Source of the DNA: Clostridiaceae bacterium
Lineage (GTDB): Bacteria; Bacillota; Clostridia; Oscillospirales; QAMX01
Reading direction: 5' to 3'
Assembly (NCBI GenBank): GCA_016297585.1
Contig: JAEDGJ010000039.1
Location: 1 to 16,441, forward strand
Length of the DNA stretch: 16,441 bases
The first letter of the stretch is position 1; every line of letters starts with the position of its first letter. Of this stretch, positions 1 to 7,259 are shown in pieces. The translations under genes and the position numbers were made by a program. The notes beneath the pieces are model-generated. The model ran no database searches. It saw nothing but the letters and a program-made list of their open reading frames with translations, and had not been told where the DNA came from.

Positions 1-97
1 GCGTTTCCCATTTTATCGGTAAAAACGCGGAATGTCTAATATCATATAGGAATAATAGTTAATAGGAAAAAACTATATCATGCGGAAAACAGGCATG
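1..97. other. AT-rich intergenic segment at the left edge
   Basis: No gene is supported here. The stretch is far more AT-rich than the surrounding genes and looks regulatory. It carries two direct copies of ATAGGAA (46-52 and 62-68), 16 bases apart. It also holds a 16-base element at 43-58 that matches 14 of 16 bases of one at 8403-8418, upstream of the corrinoid operon. It probably serves a gene lying left of the window. A minus-strand ATG at 9-11 has no ribosome site before it. Confidence 0.4.
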
Positions 98-131
98 AAA
101 AAAGCCGGGGGACTCCGAAGAGTCTCCCGGC
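98..131 (-). terminator. Intrinsic terminator of the 41-residue mini-gene
   Basis: The arms 104-115 and 120-131 form a 12-base stem (one G-U pair) with a four-base loop. On the minus strand a run of six T follows, from the six A at 98-103. It lies 22 bases after the stop codon of the small ORF at 154-279. It could simply end that transcript, or attenuate a gene beyond the left edge. Confidence 0.85.
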
Positions 132-153
132 CGATTGCAGCGATGCGGCGCGG

Positions 154-279
154 TCAGGCGGTACATCGCAGGAAGCTGCACGGAGATACCCTGTCGGAGG
201 GCAGCACGAAAAAGCGCATACACAGCTGCATGCACAGAGAACAGAACATCCGGATTTCGCGTTCTTTACGGTTTTTCAT
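154..279 (-). CDS. Cys-containing 41-residue peptide, unknown function
   Basis: A 41-residue ORF of no family I recognise. It has a basic start (MKNRKEREIR), a hydrophobic middle and five Cys, in the pattern CSLCMQLC then SPCSFLRC near the end. Three signals make it more than a chance ORF. An AGGAGA ribosome site lies about seven bases before the ATG. A good sigma-A promoter sits at 312-340, and a terminator follows at 98-131. It lies 100 bases downstream of the LysR gene on the same strand. It may be a real small protein, or a leader peptide whose Cys codons report cysteine supply to a gene left of the window. The ending FLRCTA resembles the ending LLRCA of the second Cys-rich ORF at 11973-12116. 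No clear antiterminator pairing was found here. An upstream in-frame start at 411 lacks a ribosome site and precedes the promoter. Confidence 0.6.
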   Translation of the reverse strand: MKNRKEREIRMFCSLCMQLCMRFFVLPSDRVSPCSFLRCTA

Positions 280-311
280 TGCTGCGGTCTCCTTTCCTTT
301 GGTGTGGCTAT

Positions 312-340
312 ATGATAACCCATCCGATCCCGTTTGTCCA
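312..340 (-). promoter_or_regulatory. Sigma-A promoter of the 41-residue mini-gene
   Basis: On the minus strand, TGGACA (335-340) and TATCAT (312-317) are separated by exactly 17 bases, each matching consensus in five of six positions. It lies between the LysR stop codon and the small ORF, so the mini-gene can be transcribed without LysR. Confidence 0.7.
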
Positions 341-379
341 ATATCGGAGGATGATACCCGGCAATCGGGCAGAACTATA

Positions 380-1306
380 TCAGTTTTCCTTTCTGCCGGT
401 ATACTGGCCAAGATACCGGCCGATCTCCCGGATGTACAGCTCTCCCATGCCGCTCAGCAGGAGATTCTTTTTGACGATGTAGCCGATCTCCATCCGGCAT
501 TCGGTATCCGGTTCGTCGGGCTCGAACGGCACCGCGACGAAATCCGTGCCGTTCAGCTCCTCGCAGATGATGCCGGAGCAGAGCGTATAGCCGTTTAAGC
601 CGATCATCAGATTCAGCATGGTCGCACGGTCGGTGGCCTTGATCGTCCGGGGATATTCGCCGGTGCTGAGAACCTCCTCCGCAAAGTAGAAGGAACCGCC
701 GGCGCCCTGTTCAAAGGACAGGCAGGGGTAATCGGCGAGGTCGTGGAAGTGGATGGAGGGATATCGCGCGAGCGGATGCTCCTTCCAGAGATAGACATAG
801 GCGGCGCATTCGATCAGGCCGTGAAAGACGAGATCGTTGGTCCGCAGGATCTTTTCGATCGCCTTGCGGTTGAAGCTGTCCAGATACAGAATGCCGATTT
901 CGCTTTTGGAGGTGATGACATCCTTTGTTTTCGTCTCCCGGATGGCAAATTCGTATTCCTGCGTGTCAAATTGCCGGACCATTTCCACGAAGCTCTTGAC
1001 GGCAAAGGAATAGTGCTGGGTGGATACGCCGAATTTCTTTTTCCGCGTTCCGGCCTTGCCGTATTTGCTCATCAGCATCTCGTACTGGTGGTAGACCTGT
1101 CTGGCATAGGTGATGAACTCCAGTCCTTCGCTGGTAAGGGAAACGCCCCGTCCGCTCCGGTGGAAGATGGTGATGCCCAGCTCCTGCTCCAGCTCCTGCA
1201 TCGAGCTGGTCAGCGACGGCTGAGCCACGTACAGAACCTCTGCCGCCTTGTTCAGCGATCCAGCTTCGGAAATGGTGATTGCATAGTGCAGCTGCTGCAG
1301 TGTCAT
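380..1306 (-). CDS. LysR-family regulator, CmbR/MetR-like
   Basis: A 308-residue LysR-type transcription factor, the family's usual size. Residues 1-60 form the winged helix-turn-helix (helices about 18-37, motif SLNKAAEVLYVAQPSLTSSM). Residues 90-300 form the effector-binding domain. The stretches STQHYSF, RETKT and SEIGILYLDSFN, plus a later CLSFEQG, resemble the streptococcal/lactococcal CmbR/MetR (FhuR) group, which controls cysteine and methionine genes with O-acetylserine-type effectors. That placement is from memory and fits the sulphur-related neighbours. The start at 1306 is preferred over 1375 because GGCGGAG lies just before it. The 1375 start falls upstream of the predicted transcription start. 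It diverges from the Rrf2 gene, and a mini-gene follows on the same strand. Likely targets are itself and the sulphur or corrinoid operons here, which is inference. Confidence 0.9.
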   Translation of the reverse strand: MTLQQLHYAITISEAGSLNKAAEVLYVAQPSLTSSMQELEQELGITIFHRSGRGVSLTSEGLEFITYARQVYHQYEMLMSKYGKAGTRKKKFGVSTQHYSFAVKSFVEMVRQFDTQEYEFAIRETKTKDVITSKSEIGILYLDSFNRKAIEKILRTNDLVFHGLIECAAYVYLWKEHPLARYPSIHFHDLADYPCLSFEQGAGGSFYFAEEVLSTGEYPRTIKATDRATMLNLMIGLNGYTLCSGIICEELNGTDFVAVPFEPDEPDTECRMEIGYIVKKNLLLSGMGELYIREIGRYLGQYTGRKEN

Positions 1307-1346
1307 GTTGGTTTCTCCGCCTTTTGATGAGGAAATACATATTAAA

Positions 1347-1365
1347 ATACAAGGTAGATAGGTAT
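1347..1365. promoter_or_regulatory. Inverted repeat ATAC-N11-GTAT at the LysR promoter
   Basis: ATAC (1347-1350) and GTAT (1362-1365) flank 11 bases, immediately downstream of the LysR -10 and over the expected transcription start. This suits repression, perhaps autoregulation. The same stretch contains AGATAGGTAT, close to AGATAGGTTT in the nifS promoter, so it could instead bind the Rrf2 protein. Confidence 0.4.
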
Positions 1366-1394
1366 AATATAGCATGGACGGGCCGAAAAGTCAA
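1366..1394 (-). promoter_or_regulatory. Sigma-A promoter of the LysR gene
   Basis: On the minus strand, TTGACT (1389-1394) and TATATT (1366-1371) have a 17-base spacer and five of six consensus matches each. The predicted start is near 1359, giving a leader of about 50 bases before the ATG at 1306. Confidence 0.8.
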
Positions 1395-1434
1395 GGGAAG
1401 GGGAATATTTTCGGGGAAAAGCATAAAAGACCTC

Positions 1435-1463
1435 TTGAAAACCTACGAAATATATGGTATTAT
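1435..1463 (+). promoter_or_regulatory. Sigma-A promoter of the Rrf2 gene
   Basis: TTGAAA (1435-1440) and TATTAT (1458-1463) have a 17-base spacer. The expected start is near 1470, about 35 bases before the ATG at 1505. It diverges from the LysR promoter, with the -35 boxes about 40 bases apart. Confidence 0.8.
1439..1457. promoter_or_regulatory. Putative Rrf2 operator in its own promoter
   Basis: A 19-base stretch beginning AAACCTACG lies between the -35 and -10 boxes. It matches 16 of 19 bases of a site at 12154-12172 in the promoter of the leader/methyltransferase operon. Position and similarity suggest that the Rrf2 protein represses itself and that operon. Binding is inference. Confidence 0.5.
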
Positions 1464-1504
1464 GGGCATATAGAACCCGAGGGACAAAAAGAAGGGATAG
1501 CAAA

Positions 1505-1942
1505 ATGAAGATTTCAACGAAGGGACGGTACGCGCTGCGAATGATGCTCGATCTCGCGCAGCATCAGAGCGACGGCTATGTCGCACTGCGGGACATTGCG
1601 CAGCGGCAGAACATTTCGAAAAAATATCTGGAGCAGATCGTGCCGGTTTTGAACAAATCCGACATTCTTCGGACAAACCGCGGCTTTCAGGGCGGCTACC
1701 GGCTCGCAAAATCGCCCGACCAATACACGGTGGGGGAGATCCTGCGGCTGACGGAGGGCAATCTTGCGCCGGTGGCGTGTCTGGAGCACGAGCCGATCGA
1801 ATGCGAACGCAGCGGCGAATGCCCGACGCTTCCGGTCTGGCAGGGTCTTTACCGCGTCATCTGCGAGTATCTGGACGGCATCACGCTGCAGGATATTCTG
1901 GATCAGCAGAAGGAACTCCTTGCCGGCAACTATGTGATCTGA
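1505..1942 (+). CDS. Rrf2-family regulator, IscR/CymR-like, three Cys
   Basis: A 145-residue transcription factor, full length for Rrf2. The N-terminal 70 residues are a winged helix-turn-helix (MKISTKGRYALRMMLDLA at the start, wing GGYRLAKS at 64-70). C92, C100 and C106 in the effector region are spaced like the three [2Fe-2S] ligands of IscR (C92, C98, C104 in E. coli), though the first gap is two residues longer. An Fe-S sensing role is therefore plausible. CymR of Bacillus, which senses cysteine status through cysteine synthase, lacks this triad. The ATG at 1505 follows GAAGGGA, while the earlier in-frame ATG at 1454 lies inside the promoter. The nifS operon in this window is a natural target, as in many Clostridia where an Rrf2 gene neighbours nifS and mnmA. 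Confidence 0.92.
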   Translation: MKISTKGRYALRMMLDLAQHQSDGYVALRDIAQRQNISKKYLEQIVPVLNKSDILRTNRGFQGGYRLAKSPDQYTVGEILRLTEGNLAPVACLEHEPIECERSGECPTLPVWQGLYRVICEYLDGITLQDILDQQKELLAGNYVI

Positions 1943-1946
1943 TACG

Positions 1947-1994
1947 AAAAAAGGGCGCTTCCCGGTCTGAAGCCGGAAAGCGTCCCTCTTTTTT
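1947..1994. terminator. Bidirectional terminator between convergent genes
   Basis: The arms 1953-1965 and 1973-1986 form a GC-rich stem with minor irregularities. Six T follow on the plus strand (1989-1994), and six A precede it (1947-1952), giving six T on the minus strand. It can end both the Rrf2 transcript and the corrinoid operon, which converge here. Confidence 0.9.
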
Positions 1995-1996
1995 AT

Positions 1997-2647
1997 TTAT
2001 TCGGCGTATTTTTCCCGCATGATGCGCTTGACGAGCCGGAGTGCCGCCGGCGCGGATGCGGAATAATCGTCAGCGCCGATTTTGTCGGCAAAGCTTTTGG
2101 AGCAGGGCTTGCCGCCGATGATGACCCGGAAGCGATCCCGCAGGCCGCGCCGGCACAGGACGTCGATCACGGCGCGGATATTGTTCATGGTCGTCGTCAT
2201 CAGCGTGGAGACGGCGATGATGTCCGCGTCAAAGCGCACGGCTTCGTCCGCAAACCGCTCCGCCGAAACGTCCCGTCCGAGGTCGAGGACGTCGAAGCCC
2301 GCGCCGGTCAGCATCAGCGCCACGATGTTCTTGCCGATGTCGTGGGTGTCTCCGAAAATCGTGCCGATGACGATCCGGCCCTTTGCCGGCTTGCCGGAGG
2401 TTTTCAGCAGCGGCGTGAACACCTTCATGGCGGCGTCCATGGCGTCGGCGCAGAGCAGCAGCTCGGTGATGAAGTACTCCTCGTTTTCAAAAAGCCGTCC
2501 GGCCTCTTCCATTCCGGCTTCGAGTCCTTTTTCGAGCGCCTCCGAAACGGGAAGCCCCTGCCTGACGATCTCTTCCGCGAGCCGCTCCGCCGCCGTTTCG
2601 TCCATCCCGGCGACGGCCTGCGCAAGCTCCGTGTACAGCCGGTTCAT
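1997..2647 (-). CDS. Corrinoid (B12-binding) methyl-carrier protein, copy 2
   Basis: A 216-residue corrinoid protein of the MtaC/MtbC/MttC type, which shuttles a methyl group between two methyltransferases. Residues 1-85 are the helical cap (B12-binding 2-like domain). Residues 90-216 are the Rossmann-like B12 domain, with the cobalt-binding motif D100-T-H102-D-I-G105 and the later GGKPCS loop. Length is normal. The ATG at 2647 has GGGAGG before it and overlaps the upstream stop as ATGA, so translation is probably coupled. The longer start at 2662 would put the start within the ribosome site. It is the last gene of the operon and a clear paralogue of the protein at 6603-7244. Two carriers in one operon may serve different partner methyltransferases. 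Confidence 0.93.
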   Translation of the reverse strand: MNRLYTELAQAVAGMDETAAERLAEEIVRQGLPVSEALEKGLEAGMEEAGRLFENEEYFITELLLCADAMDAAMKVFTPLLKTSGKPAKGRIVIGTIFGDTHDIGKNIVALMLTGAGFDVLDLGRDVSAERFADEAVRFDADIIAVSTLMTTTMNNIRAVIDVLCRRGLRDRFRVIIGGKPCSKSFADKIGADDYSASAPAALRLVKRIMREKYAE

Positions 2648-3873
2648 CTCTTCGCCTCCCATTCATAGACCAGCACCGGTCTCGGGTCGTCCGCAAACCG
2701 GAACGAGTCCGTTTTGCAAAAGCCCATTTTTTCGTGCAGCCGGATGCTCGGCTCGTTGCCTGCAAAGATCAGCGATCGGATTTTGCCCTCCGTCCGGCTC
2801 TGCAGCCGAGTAATCAGCGCCGTCCCGACGCCCAGACGACGGAAATCGTCCTCGATGTAGATGCTGATTTCCGGGACGGCCCCGCCGCCGAGCGCCGCAA
2901 ACCCGACGACGTGATGCAGATGCTCGGCGACCAAACATTCCCTGTGCGCGGCGAGCCACTGCCGCTTCTCCGGAAGCGTTTTGACGACGGTCGCTTTCCC
3001 GGAACGGATGCCGTCGCCGTAGATGCGGGCGACCGCGTCCCAATCCGCGTCCTCCATCGGCCGGATGCAGACGGACGGCGGATCCGGATGCAGCACGAAG
3101 GCCCGGGTCTCCGCCGTCTGCTCCGCGTTGATGCAGCGGTGCCCGAGCCAGCGGACGGTGCTGTCGGCCGCCAGCTCCAGAACGGCGTCCGCGTAATGCT
3201 CCGTCCGGGTGCGGCGTACTTCGGCGTGCAGAAGGCCGAGCTTTTCCAGCACGAGAGACGTCCGGGGGCAGATGTGGGCGACCGCCTGCTCCAGATGCGG
3301 GTACAGCTTCCGGAGCAGCAGAAGCGTATAAAACGCGCAGAATTCCTCATACCGCCGCTTGCCCAGCAGCTCCGGCATACCGGACGGGTCGGCCAGAGAG
3401 AGGAGCGGCGTCCCCCGCGCGATCGCCTCGATACAGAAGCCGGCCGTCCTTTCGGTGAGTGTCCGGAGGGCGCGGTGCATTTCCGCCGGATAGGAGCAGA
3501 TCCATTTGAAGGCTCTGTCGGAGCCGGTCAGCAGCATCAGGGCGGAAAAGGGCGCCTGCACCTTGAGCATGACGGCCTCCGGCTTCGCGTTCTCGATGCA
3601 TTCGAGCGTGGTCTTCATCGTCCCGGAGGCACAGGCGATTTCCAGCACCTTCCGGATGCTTTCGGGACGATCGATTTCCTCCTCCGCTTCGATGTCCAGG
3701 CTCAGCTTCAGAAGCCGGCTGTTTTCCCGCTGCCGGACGAGCCGGGCGGCCTCCAGCAGGCGCGGCGGCGTGAGCCCCGGGCCTTCAAGCGCCTTTTTGT
3801 CCCCGGCGCTTAAAAAACCGGTTTCAAGGGGACAGACGAGCTGGGAATACCGGGGCCATGCCTCGCTGTACAT
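2644..3873 (-). CDS. UroD-like methyltransferase domain fused to a GNAT acetyltransferase
   Basis: A 409-residue two-domain protein. Residues 1 to about 262 look like a divergent, shortened uroporphyrinogen-decarboxylase/MtaA-type methyltransferase. VQAPFSALMLLTG (105-117), SLADPSG (159-165) and the zinc-type motif H200-I-C202 match its neighbours. The third zinc Cys of MtaA is not in its usual place; C247 in GHRCIN may replace it or may be unrelated. Residues 268-409 are a GNAT N-acetyltransferase closest to the phosphinothricin/amino-acid acetyltransferase group. It has EISIYIEDDFRRLGVGTAL (335-353, the acetyl-CoA loop RRLGVG) and the C-terminal NEPSIRLHEKMGF (373-385). AGGTGA lies before the ATG, 17 bases after the activator gene, and the stop overlaps the next start. 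The fused acetyltransferase is unexpected in a methyl-transfer operon. It might modify the substrate, a product or a partner protein, which is not visible from sequence. Confidence 0.8.
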   Translation of the reverse strand: MYSEAWPRYSQLVCPLETGFLSAGDKKALEGPGLTPPRLLEAARLVRQRENSRLLKLSLDIEAEEEIDRPESIRKVLEIACASGTMKTTLECIENAKPEAVMLKVQAPFSALMLLTGSDRAFKWICSYPAEMHRALRTLTERTAGFCIEAIARGTPLLSLADPSGMPELLGKRRYEEFCAFYTLLLLRKLYPHLEQAVAHICPRTSLVLEKLGLLHAEVRRTRTEHYADAVLELAADSTVRWLGHRCINAEQTAETRAFVLHPDPPSVCIRPMEDADWDAVARIYGDGIRSGKATVVKTLPEKRQWLAAHRECLVAEHLHHVVGFAALGGGAVPEISIYIEDDFRRLGVGTALITRLQSRTEGKIRSLIFAGNEPSIRLHEKMGFCKTDSFRFADDPRPVLVYEWEAKR

Positions 3874-3890
3874 GTTATGTCACCTGCCGC

Positions 3891-5558
3891 TTAAAAGCTC
3901 AGTGCGCTCAAGAAGAGCTTGTCAAAGCCCTCCCGGTTGGACAGCTCCACGCCTTCGATCTTGCCGGCGAGCGTTTCCATATGCCGGCGCAGATCGGTAT
4001 TCAGCAGGAACGCCTTGCCGCCCGATTTGGAGGTGTTTCCTACGAAATCCACCTTGCCTTCGAATTCCCGGGGCAGAAGGCCGATATGAATCAGGCTCTT
4101 GGCGCGCAGGTGGTAGCCGAACGAACCGGCAATCTCGACGAGATCCACGTCCTCGGCGCGCACGTTCTGGCTCAGCAGGAGCGCTTCGATGCCCGCACGG
4201 ACGGCGCCCTTGGCAAGCTGCACCTGACGGATGTCCTTCTGTGTCAGGTAAACGCCGTCCGCAGCCTGAAACGCCGGCTTCCCTTCCAGCAGCACCATAT
4301 GCTTCTTCAGATTTTCGGGATAGGACCCCTTTTCGGGCGTGACGAATTTGCCGTTTGCGCCGATGACGCCGGTGCGCACCAGCTCGCCGACGATGTCCAG
4401 CAGTCCGCTGCCGCAGATGCCGGTCGCGGCGGTGTCCCCGATCGTATGGGTACGGATGCCGCCGTCGTCGCCGACCTCGAACAGCTCGAGCGCGCCGCGC
4501 CCGGCACGCATGCCGCAGGTGATATTCATGCCTTCGAAGGCGGGACCGGCCGCCGTGGACGTCGCGGAAAGGGAGCCGTCCTTGGCGATGACCATTTCGC
4601 CGTTGGTGCCGATGTCGATGAACAGCGTGGTGCCCTTTTTCTTTTCGAGCTGGGAAGCGAGCACGCCGGAGGTGATGTCCGGCCCGACGTACGAGGAGAT
4701 GATGGGCGGCAGGTAGATGAGGCCGAACGGCGAGATGTGCAGCATCTTTGCGGGGATCTCGTTTCCGCCGGTGATCTGCGGCGTATACGGATACCGGCCG
4801 AGGGAGGAGGGATCCACGTTGGTCGCCAGGTGGATCATCGTGGTATTGCCGCTGTAGACCGCCTCATAGATGTTCTCCGTCCGGATGCCGGCGCGCGCGG
4901 CGGTGTATGCGATCATGCGGTTGATTTCTTCGGTGATGCCGTCGTACATGATCCGGAGGCCTTCGGGGTCGGACGCGAACTTGATGCGGGTCAGAACGTC
5001 CTGCGCATGCAGGCTCTGGGGATTCAGCGCGGAGGCGGAGGCAAGCTCCTCGCCGGTGAGCATATCGATCAGCGCCGTGACGACGGTCGTCGTGCCGATA
5101 TCCACCGACAGGCCGTATACGGCGTTCGTGGTGTCGCCCGGTTCCTCGCCGAGCAGCGTGTCTCCGCCGTAAACCAGCGTTTTTTCGCCGTCGAAGCGTT
5201 TGGTGATATGGTTTTTGATCGCGTAGGCAAAGCTCTGCCCGTCGCTGAGGATCTTCAGGCTTTTATTCTGCGCGGCGGTGCTGGCGGCGTCGACTTCGAT
5301 GTCTCCGTAGACCTTTGTCTGACAGGAGAGGACATAACCGGCGCGGACCTCCTCCTCGCTCAGATGATGCCGGCCTTCCTCGCAGACCAGCTTTTCCCGG
5401 TCGGAGCCGCAGACCTTGACCCGGCACTTTCCGCAGGTGCCGATGCCGTTGCACGGGGATTCCACGATCACGCCGGCGCGGCGCGCGGCTTCCAGAATGG
5501 TCGTGCCCTCCGGAACCGACGCGGTTTTGTCCTGCGCCCTGAAATAGATCTGAACCAT
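3891..5558 (-). CDS. Reductive activator of corrinoid enzymes (RACE, DUF4445)
   Basis: A 555-residue protein that uses ATP to reduce an inactivated Co(II) corrinoid back to Co(I) on its partner carrier. Residues 1-90 are a plant-type [2Fe-2S] ferredoxin domain with C36-x5-C42-x2-C45 and probably C79. The rest is the ASKHA-fold ATPase (DUF4445), with phosphate loops DIGTTTV (153-159) and DIGTNGE (315-321), a GICGSG stretch and EIAGSFGYHL near the C-terminus. This is the architecture of acetogen O-demethylase activators; the methanogen RamA family does the same job with different Fe-S clusters. The start at 5558 has GGGGAGG before it and lies five bases after the upstream gene's stop, so the ribosome site sits inside that gene's end. 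The 25 extra residues of the longer ORF are not needed. Confidence 0.95.
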   Translation of the reverse strand: MVQIYFRAQDKTASVPEGTTILEAARRAGVIVESPCNGIGTCGKCRVKVCGSDREKLVCEEGRHHLSEEEVRAGYVLSCQTKVYGDIEVDAASTAAQNKSLKILSDGQSFAYAIKNHITKRFDGEKTLVYGGDTLLGEEPGDTTNAVYGLSVDIGTTTVVTALIDMLTGEELASASALNPQSLHAQDVLTRIKFASDPEGLRIMYDGITEEINRMIAYTAARAGIRTENIYEAVYSGNTTMIHLATNVDPSSLGRYPYTPQITGGNEIPAKMLHISPFGLIYLPPIISSYVGPDITSGVLASQLEKKKGTTLFIDIGTNGEMVIAKDGSLSATSTAAGPAFEGMNITCGMRAGRGALELFEVGDDGGIRTHTIGDTAATGICGSGLLDIVGELVRTGVIGANGKFVTPEKGSYPENLKKHMVLLEGKPAFQAADGVYLTQKDIRQVQLAKGAVRAGIEALLLSQNVRAEDVDLVEIAGSFGYHLRAKSLIHIGLLPREFEGKVDFVGNTSKSGGKAFLLNTDLRRHMETLAGKIEGVELSNREGFDKLFLSALSF

Positions 5559-5563
5559 GGCGC

Positions 5564-6586
5564 TTACCTCCCCTTGACCGTGCCGGTGAAGGCCTGAATA
5601 TTCGCAAGCGGCGTCGAGGTGCTCAGCCCGCACGCCGGAGCGATGATGTCGATCTTGTCGTTTACCAGAAGCTCGGCGGTTTTTTCCACCTTTTCCGGGT
5701 TCCCGAACTGGAGCAGGATGGTGCTCAGATTGCCCATCGTCGTCGCATCCGGGATTTCCCGCTTGATGCCCTTCAGGCTGACAAAAGCGTCCACGCTGAT
5801 GGCGTCTCCGTGCAGCATGGCGATCTGGGGCTTGACGCTTTCCATTTTGCCGCAGATATGGACGATGACCGGGAGACCCAGCTCGTGAATGGCGTCGACC
5901 ACTTTGTTGATGTAGGTTACGGCGTACTCCTCAAACATCTTCGGCCCCAGAATTTCACCGGTCGCCGTCGGGTCGGCGATGGAGATGACCGACGCGCCGT
6001 TTTCCGCTATCAGACGCGCGTATTCGATCAGATGGCCGGATACGTAGTCGAGGACCTTGTGGGAGTTTTCCTTGTCCCGCCGGAGCTGCTTGAGAAACGG
6101 CATGGGATCCACCAGCGAGGCGGCCGTGCTCATGGGCCCCGTCAGGCTTCCGATGGCCGGAATATCGGGATTGCTCCGGGAAAGGCGGTAGAGGGTGTCG
6201 ACCACGGTGCCGACGCGGGGCGCCTTGCTCATCATACCCGGCGGCAGAAAGTCGACCTTATCCACGGAGGGGTATTTTTCCTTCTGAATCTTCGGCTCGC
6301 ACTCCAGCGAACCGAAATTGACCTCGCTGCCGAGCACCTCCGCTTCGACCGTCATGCAGAACGGCACGCCGAAGTTCTCAAAGCCGGTGTTTTCCATCAC
6401 GTCCGTGGCCAGAGCGGTCATCAGCTCCGGCGTTTTATGCCCTTCCGGCAGGGTATGTCCCGTTTTGTTCATGATATCGACGATAGCGCTGTTCATCATG
6501 CCGCCCGGGCAGATGACCGGGGGTCTTTCGACCTTCTGCTTGTTCAGCGTGCGGAGCAGCCGTTCCTTCGGCGAAAAAACATCCAT
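5564..6586 (-). CDS. MtaA/MtbA-like corrinoid methyltransferase (UroD fold)
   Basis: A 340-residue TIM-barrel methyltransferase of the uroporphyrinogen-decarboxylase superfamily. In characterised members (MtaA, MtbA, CmuA) it moves methyl between a corrinoid protein and a thiol or pterin. The zinc ligands H243-x-C245 (VIVHICGK) and C319 (APACGLST) are intact, as is the typical start (FSPKERLLRTLNKQKVERPPV, residues 4-24). True UroD enzymes lack this zinc triad, so haem synthesis is unlikely. It sits between a corrinoid protein (16-base gap) and the activator gene. This copy is the most canonical methyltransferase of the operon, so it may be the one that hands methyl to tetrahydrofolate or another final acceptor. 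The acceptor is not deducible. The ribosome site GGTGGGG is weaker than its neighbours'. Confidence 0.92.
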   Translation of the reverse strand: MDVFSPKERLLRTLNKQKVERPPVICPGGMMNSAIVDIMNKTGHTLPEGHKTPELMTALATDVMENTGFENFGVPFCMTVEAEVLGSEVNFGSLECEPKIQKEKYPSVDKVDFLPPGMMSKAPRVGTVVDTLYRLSRSNPDIPAIGSLTGPMSTAASLVDPMPFLKQLRRDKENSHKVLDYVSGHLIEYARLIAENGASVISIADPTATGEILGPKMFEEYAVTYINKVVDAIHELGLPVIVHICGKMESVKPQIAMLHGDAISVDAFVSLKGIKREIPDATTMGNLSTILLQFGNPEKVEKTAELLVNDKIDIIAPACGLSTSTPLANIQAFTGTVKGR

Positions 6587-6602
6587 TTTTCTTTCCCCAC
6601 CC

Positions 6603-7244
6603 TTATTTCAGGAGTCTCTGACAGAGCCGTACCGCATCCGCGGCATTCTTGGAGTAGCCGTCCGCGCCGATCTTGTCGGCAAAGCCCTGGGAAACCGGGC
6701 CGCCGCCGACCGCGTACTTGATCTTCCCGCGCAGTCCCCGCGCGTCCAGCTCGGTGACGACGTCGGCCATCGCGTCCATCGTCGTGGTCATCAGTGAGGA
6801 CACCATAATCATCTCCGCACCCTGCGCCACGGCTTCCTCCACGAAGTTCCGGGCGGGCACATCCCGTCCGAGGTCGATGACCTCAAAGCCGGAGGTCTCC
6901 AACATCAGCTTTACCAGGTTTTTCCCGATGTCGTGCGTGTCGCCTTCGATGACGCCGATGACGATTTTGTGCTTCTGACCGGTCTGCGCGGACTGAATAT
7001 GCGGCTTGAGGATCTCCACGCCGGCATTCATGGCGTCGGCGCACATCAGCAGCTCCGGAACGAAATATTCTTCTTCCTCAAAGAGCTTTCCGGCTCTTTC
7101 CATACCGGCCGAAAGACCGGCGTCGATCGCCTCGAAGGCGTCGATGCCCTCCGCAACCGCCTGCTCGCTCAGCTCCCTTACGAGATCCTCGTCCATATCT
7201 ACGACGGCGTCCGCCAGCTTCTGATACATTTCATCCTTTGTCAT
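6603..7244 (-). CDS. Corrinoid (B12-binding) methyl-carrier protein, copy 1
   Basis: A 213-residue corrinoid carrier. The helical cap spans residues 1-90 and the B12 domain 93-213, with D102-T-H104-D-I-G107, followed by GRDV and an SSLMTTTM segment typical of the fold. It is full length and closely similar to the protein at 1997-2647 across both domains, so the two arose by duplication. GGAGG lies nine bases before the ATG, and the preceding gene's stop is 15 bases upstream. It lies directly after the frameshifted UroD-family gene and before the intact one, the usual order of substrate methyltransferase, carrier, second methyltransferase. Confidence 0.94.
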   Translation of the reverse strand: MTKDEMYQKLADAVVDMDEDLVRELSEQAVAEGIDAFEAIDAGLSAGMERAGKLFEEEEYFVPELLMCADAMNAGVEILKPHIQSAQTGQKHKIVIGVIEGDTHDIGKNLVKLMLETSGFEVIDLGRDVPARNFVEEAVAQGAEMIMVSSLMTTTMDAMADVVTELDARGLRGKIKYAVGGGPVSQGFADKIGADGYSKNAADAVRLCQRLLK

Positions 7245-7259
7245 GCTTTTCTTCCTCCA

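Noticed and set aside
154..411. 85-residue version of the small left-edge ORF starting at 411
   Set aside because: Its first half overlaps the end of the LysR gene and precedes the promoter at 312-340. Only the 41-residue form has a ribosome site.
3858..5597. A 579-codon plus-strand ORF opposite the RACE gene
   Set aside because: Low-complexity Arg/Gly/Asp/Ala-rich translation with no family motif and no ribosome site. It is the GC-driven mirror of a well-recognised activator gene.
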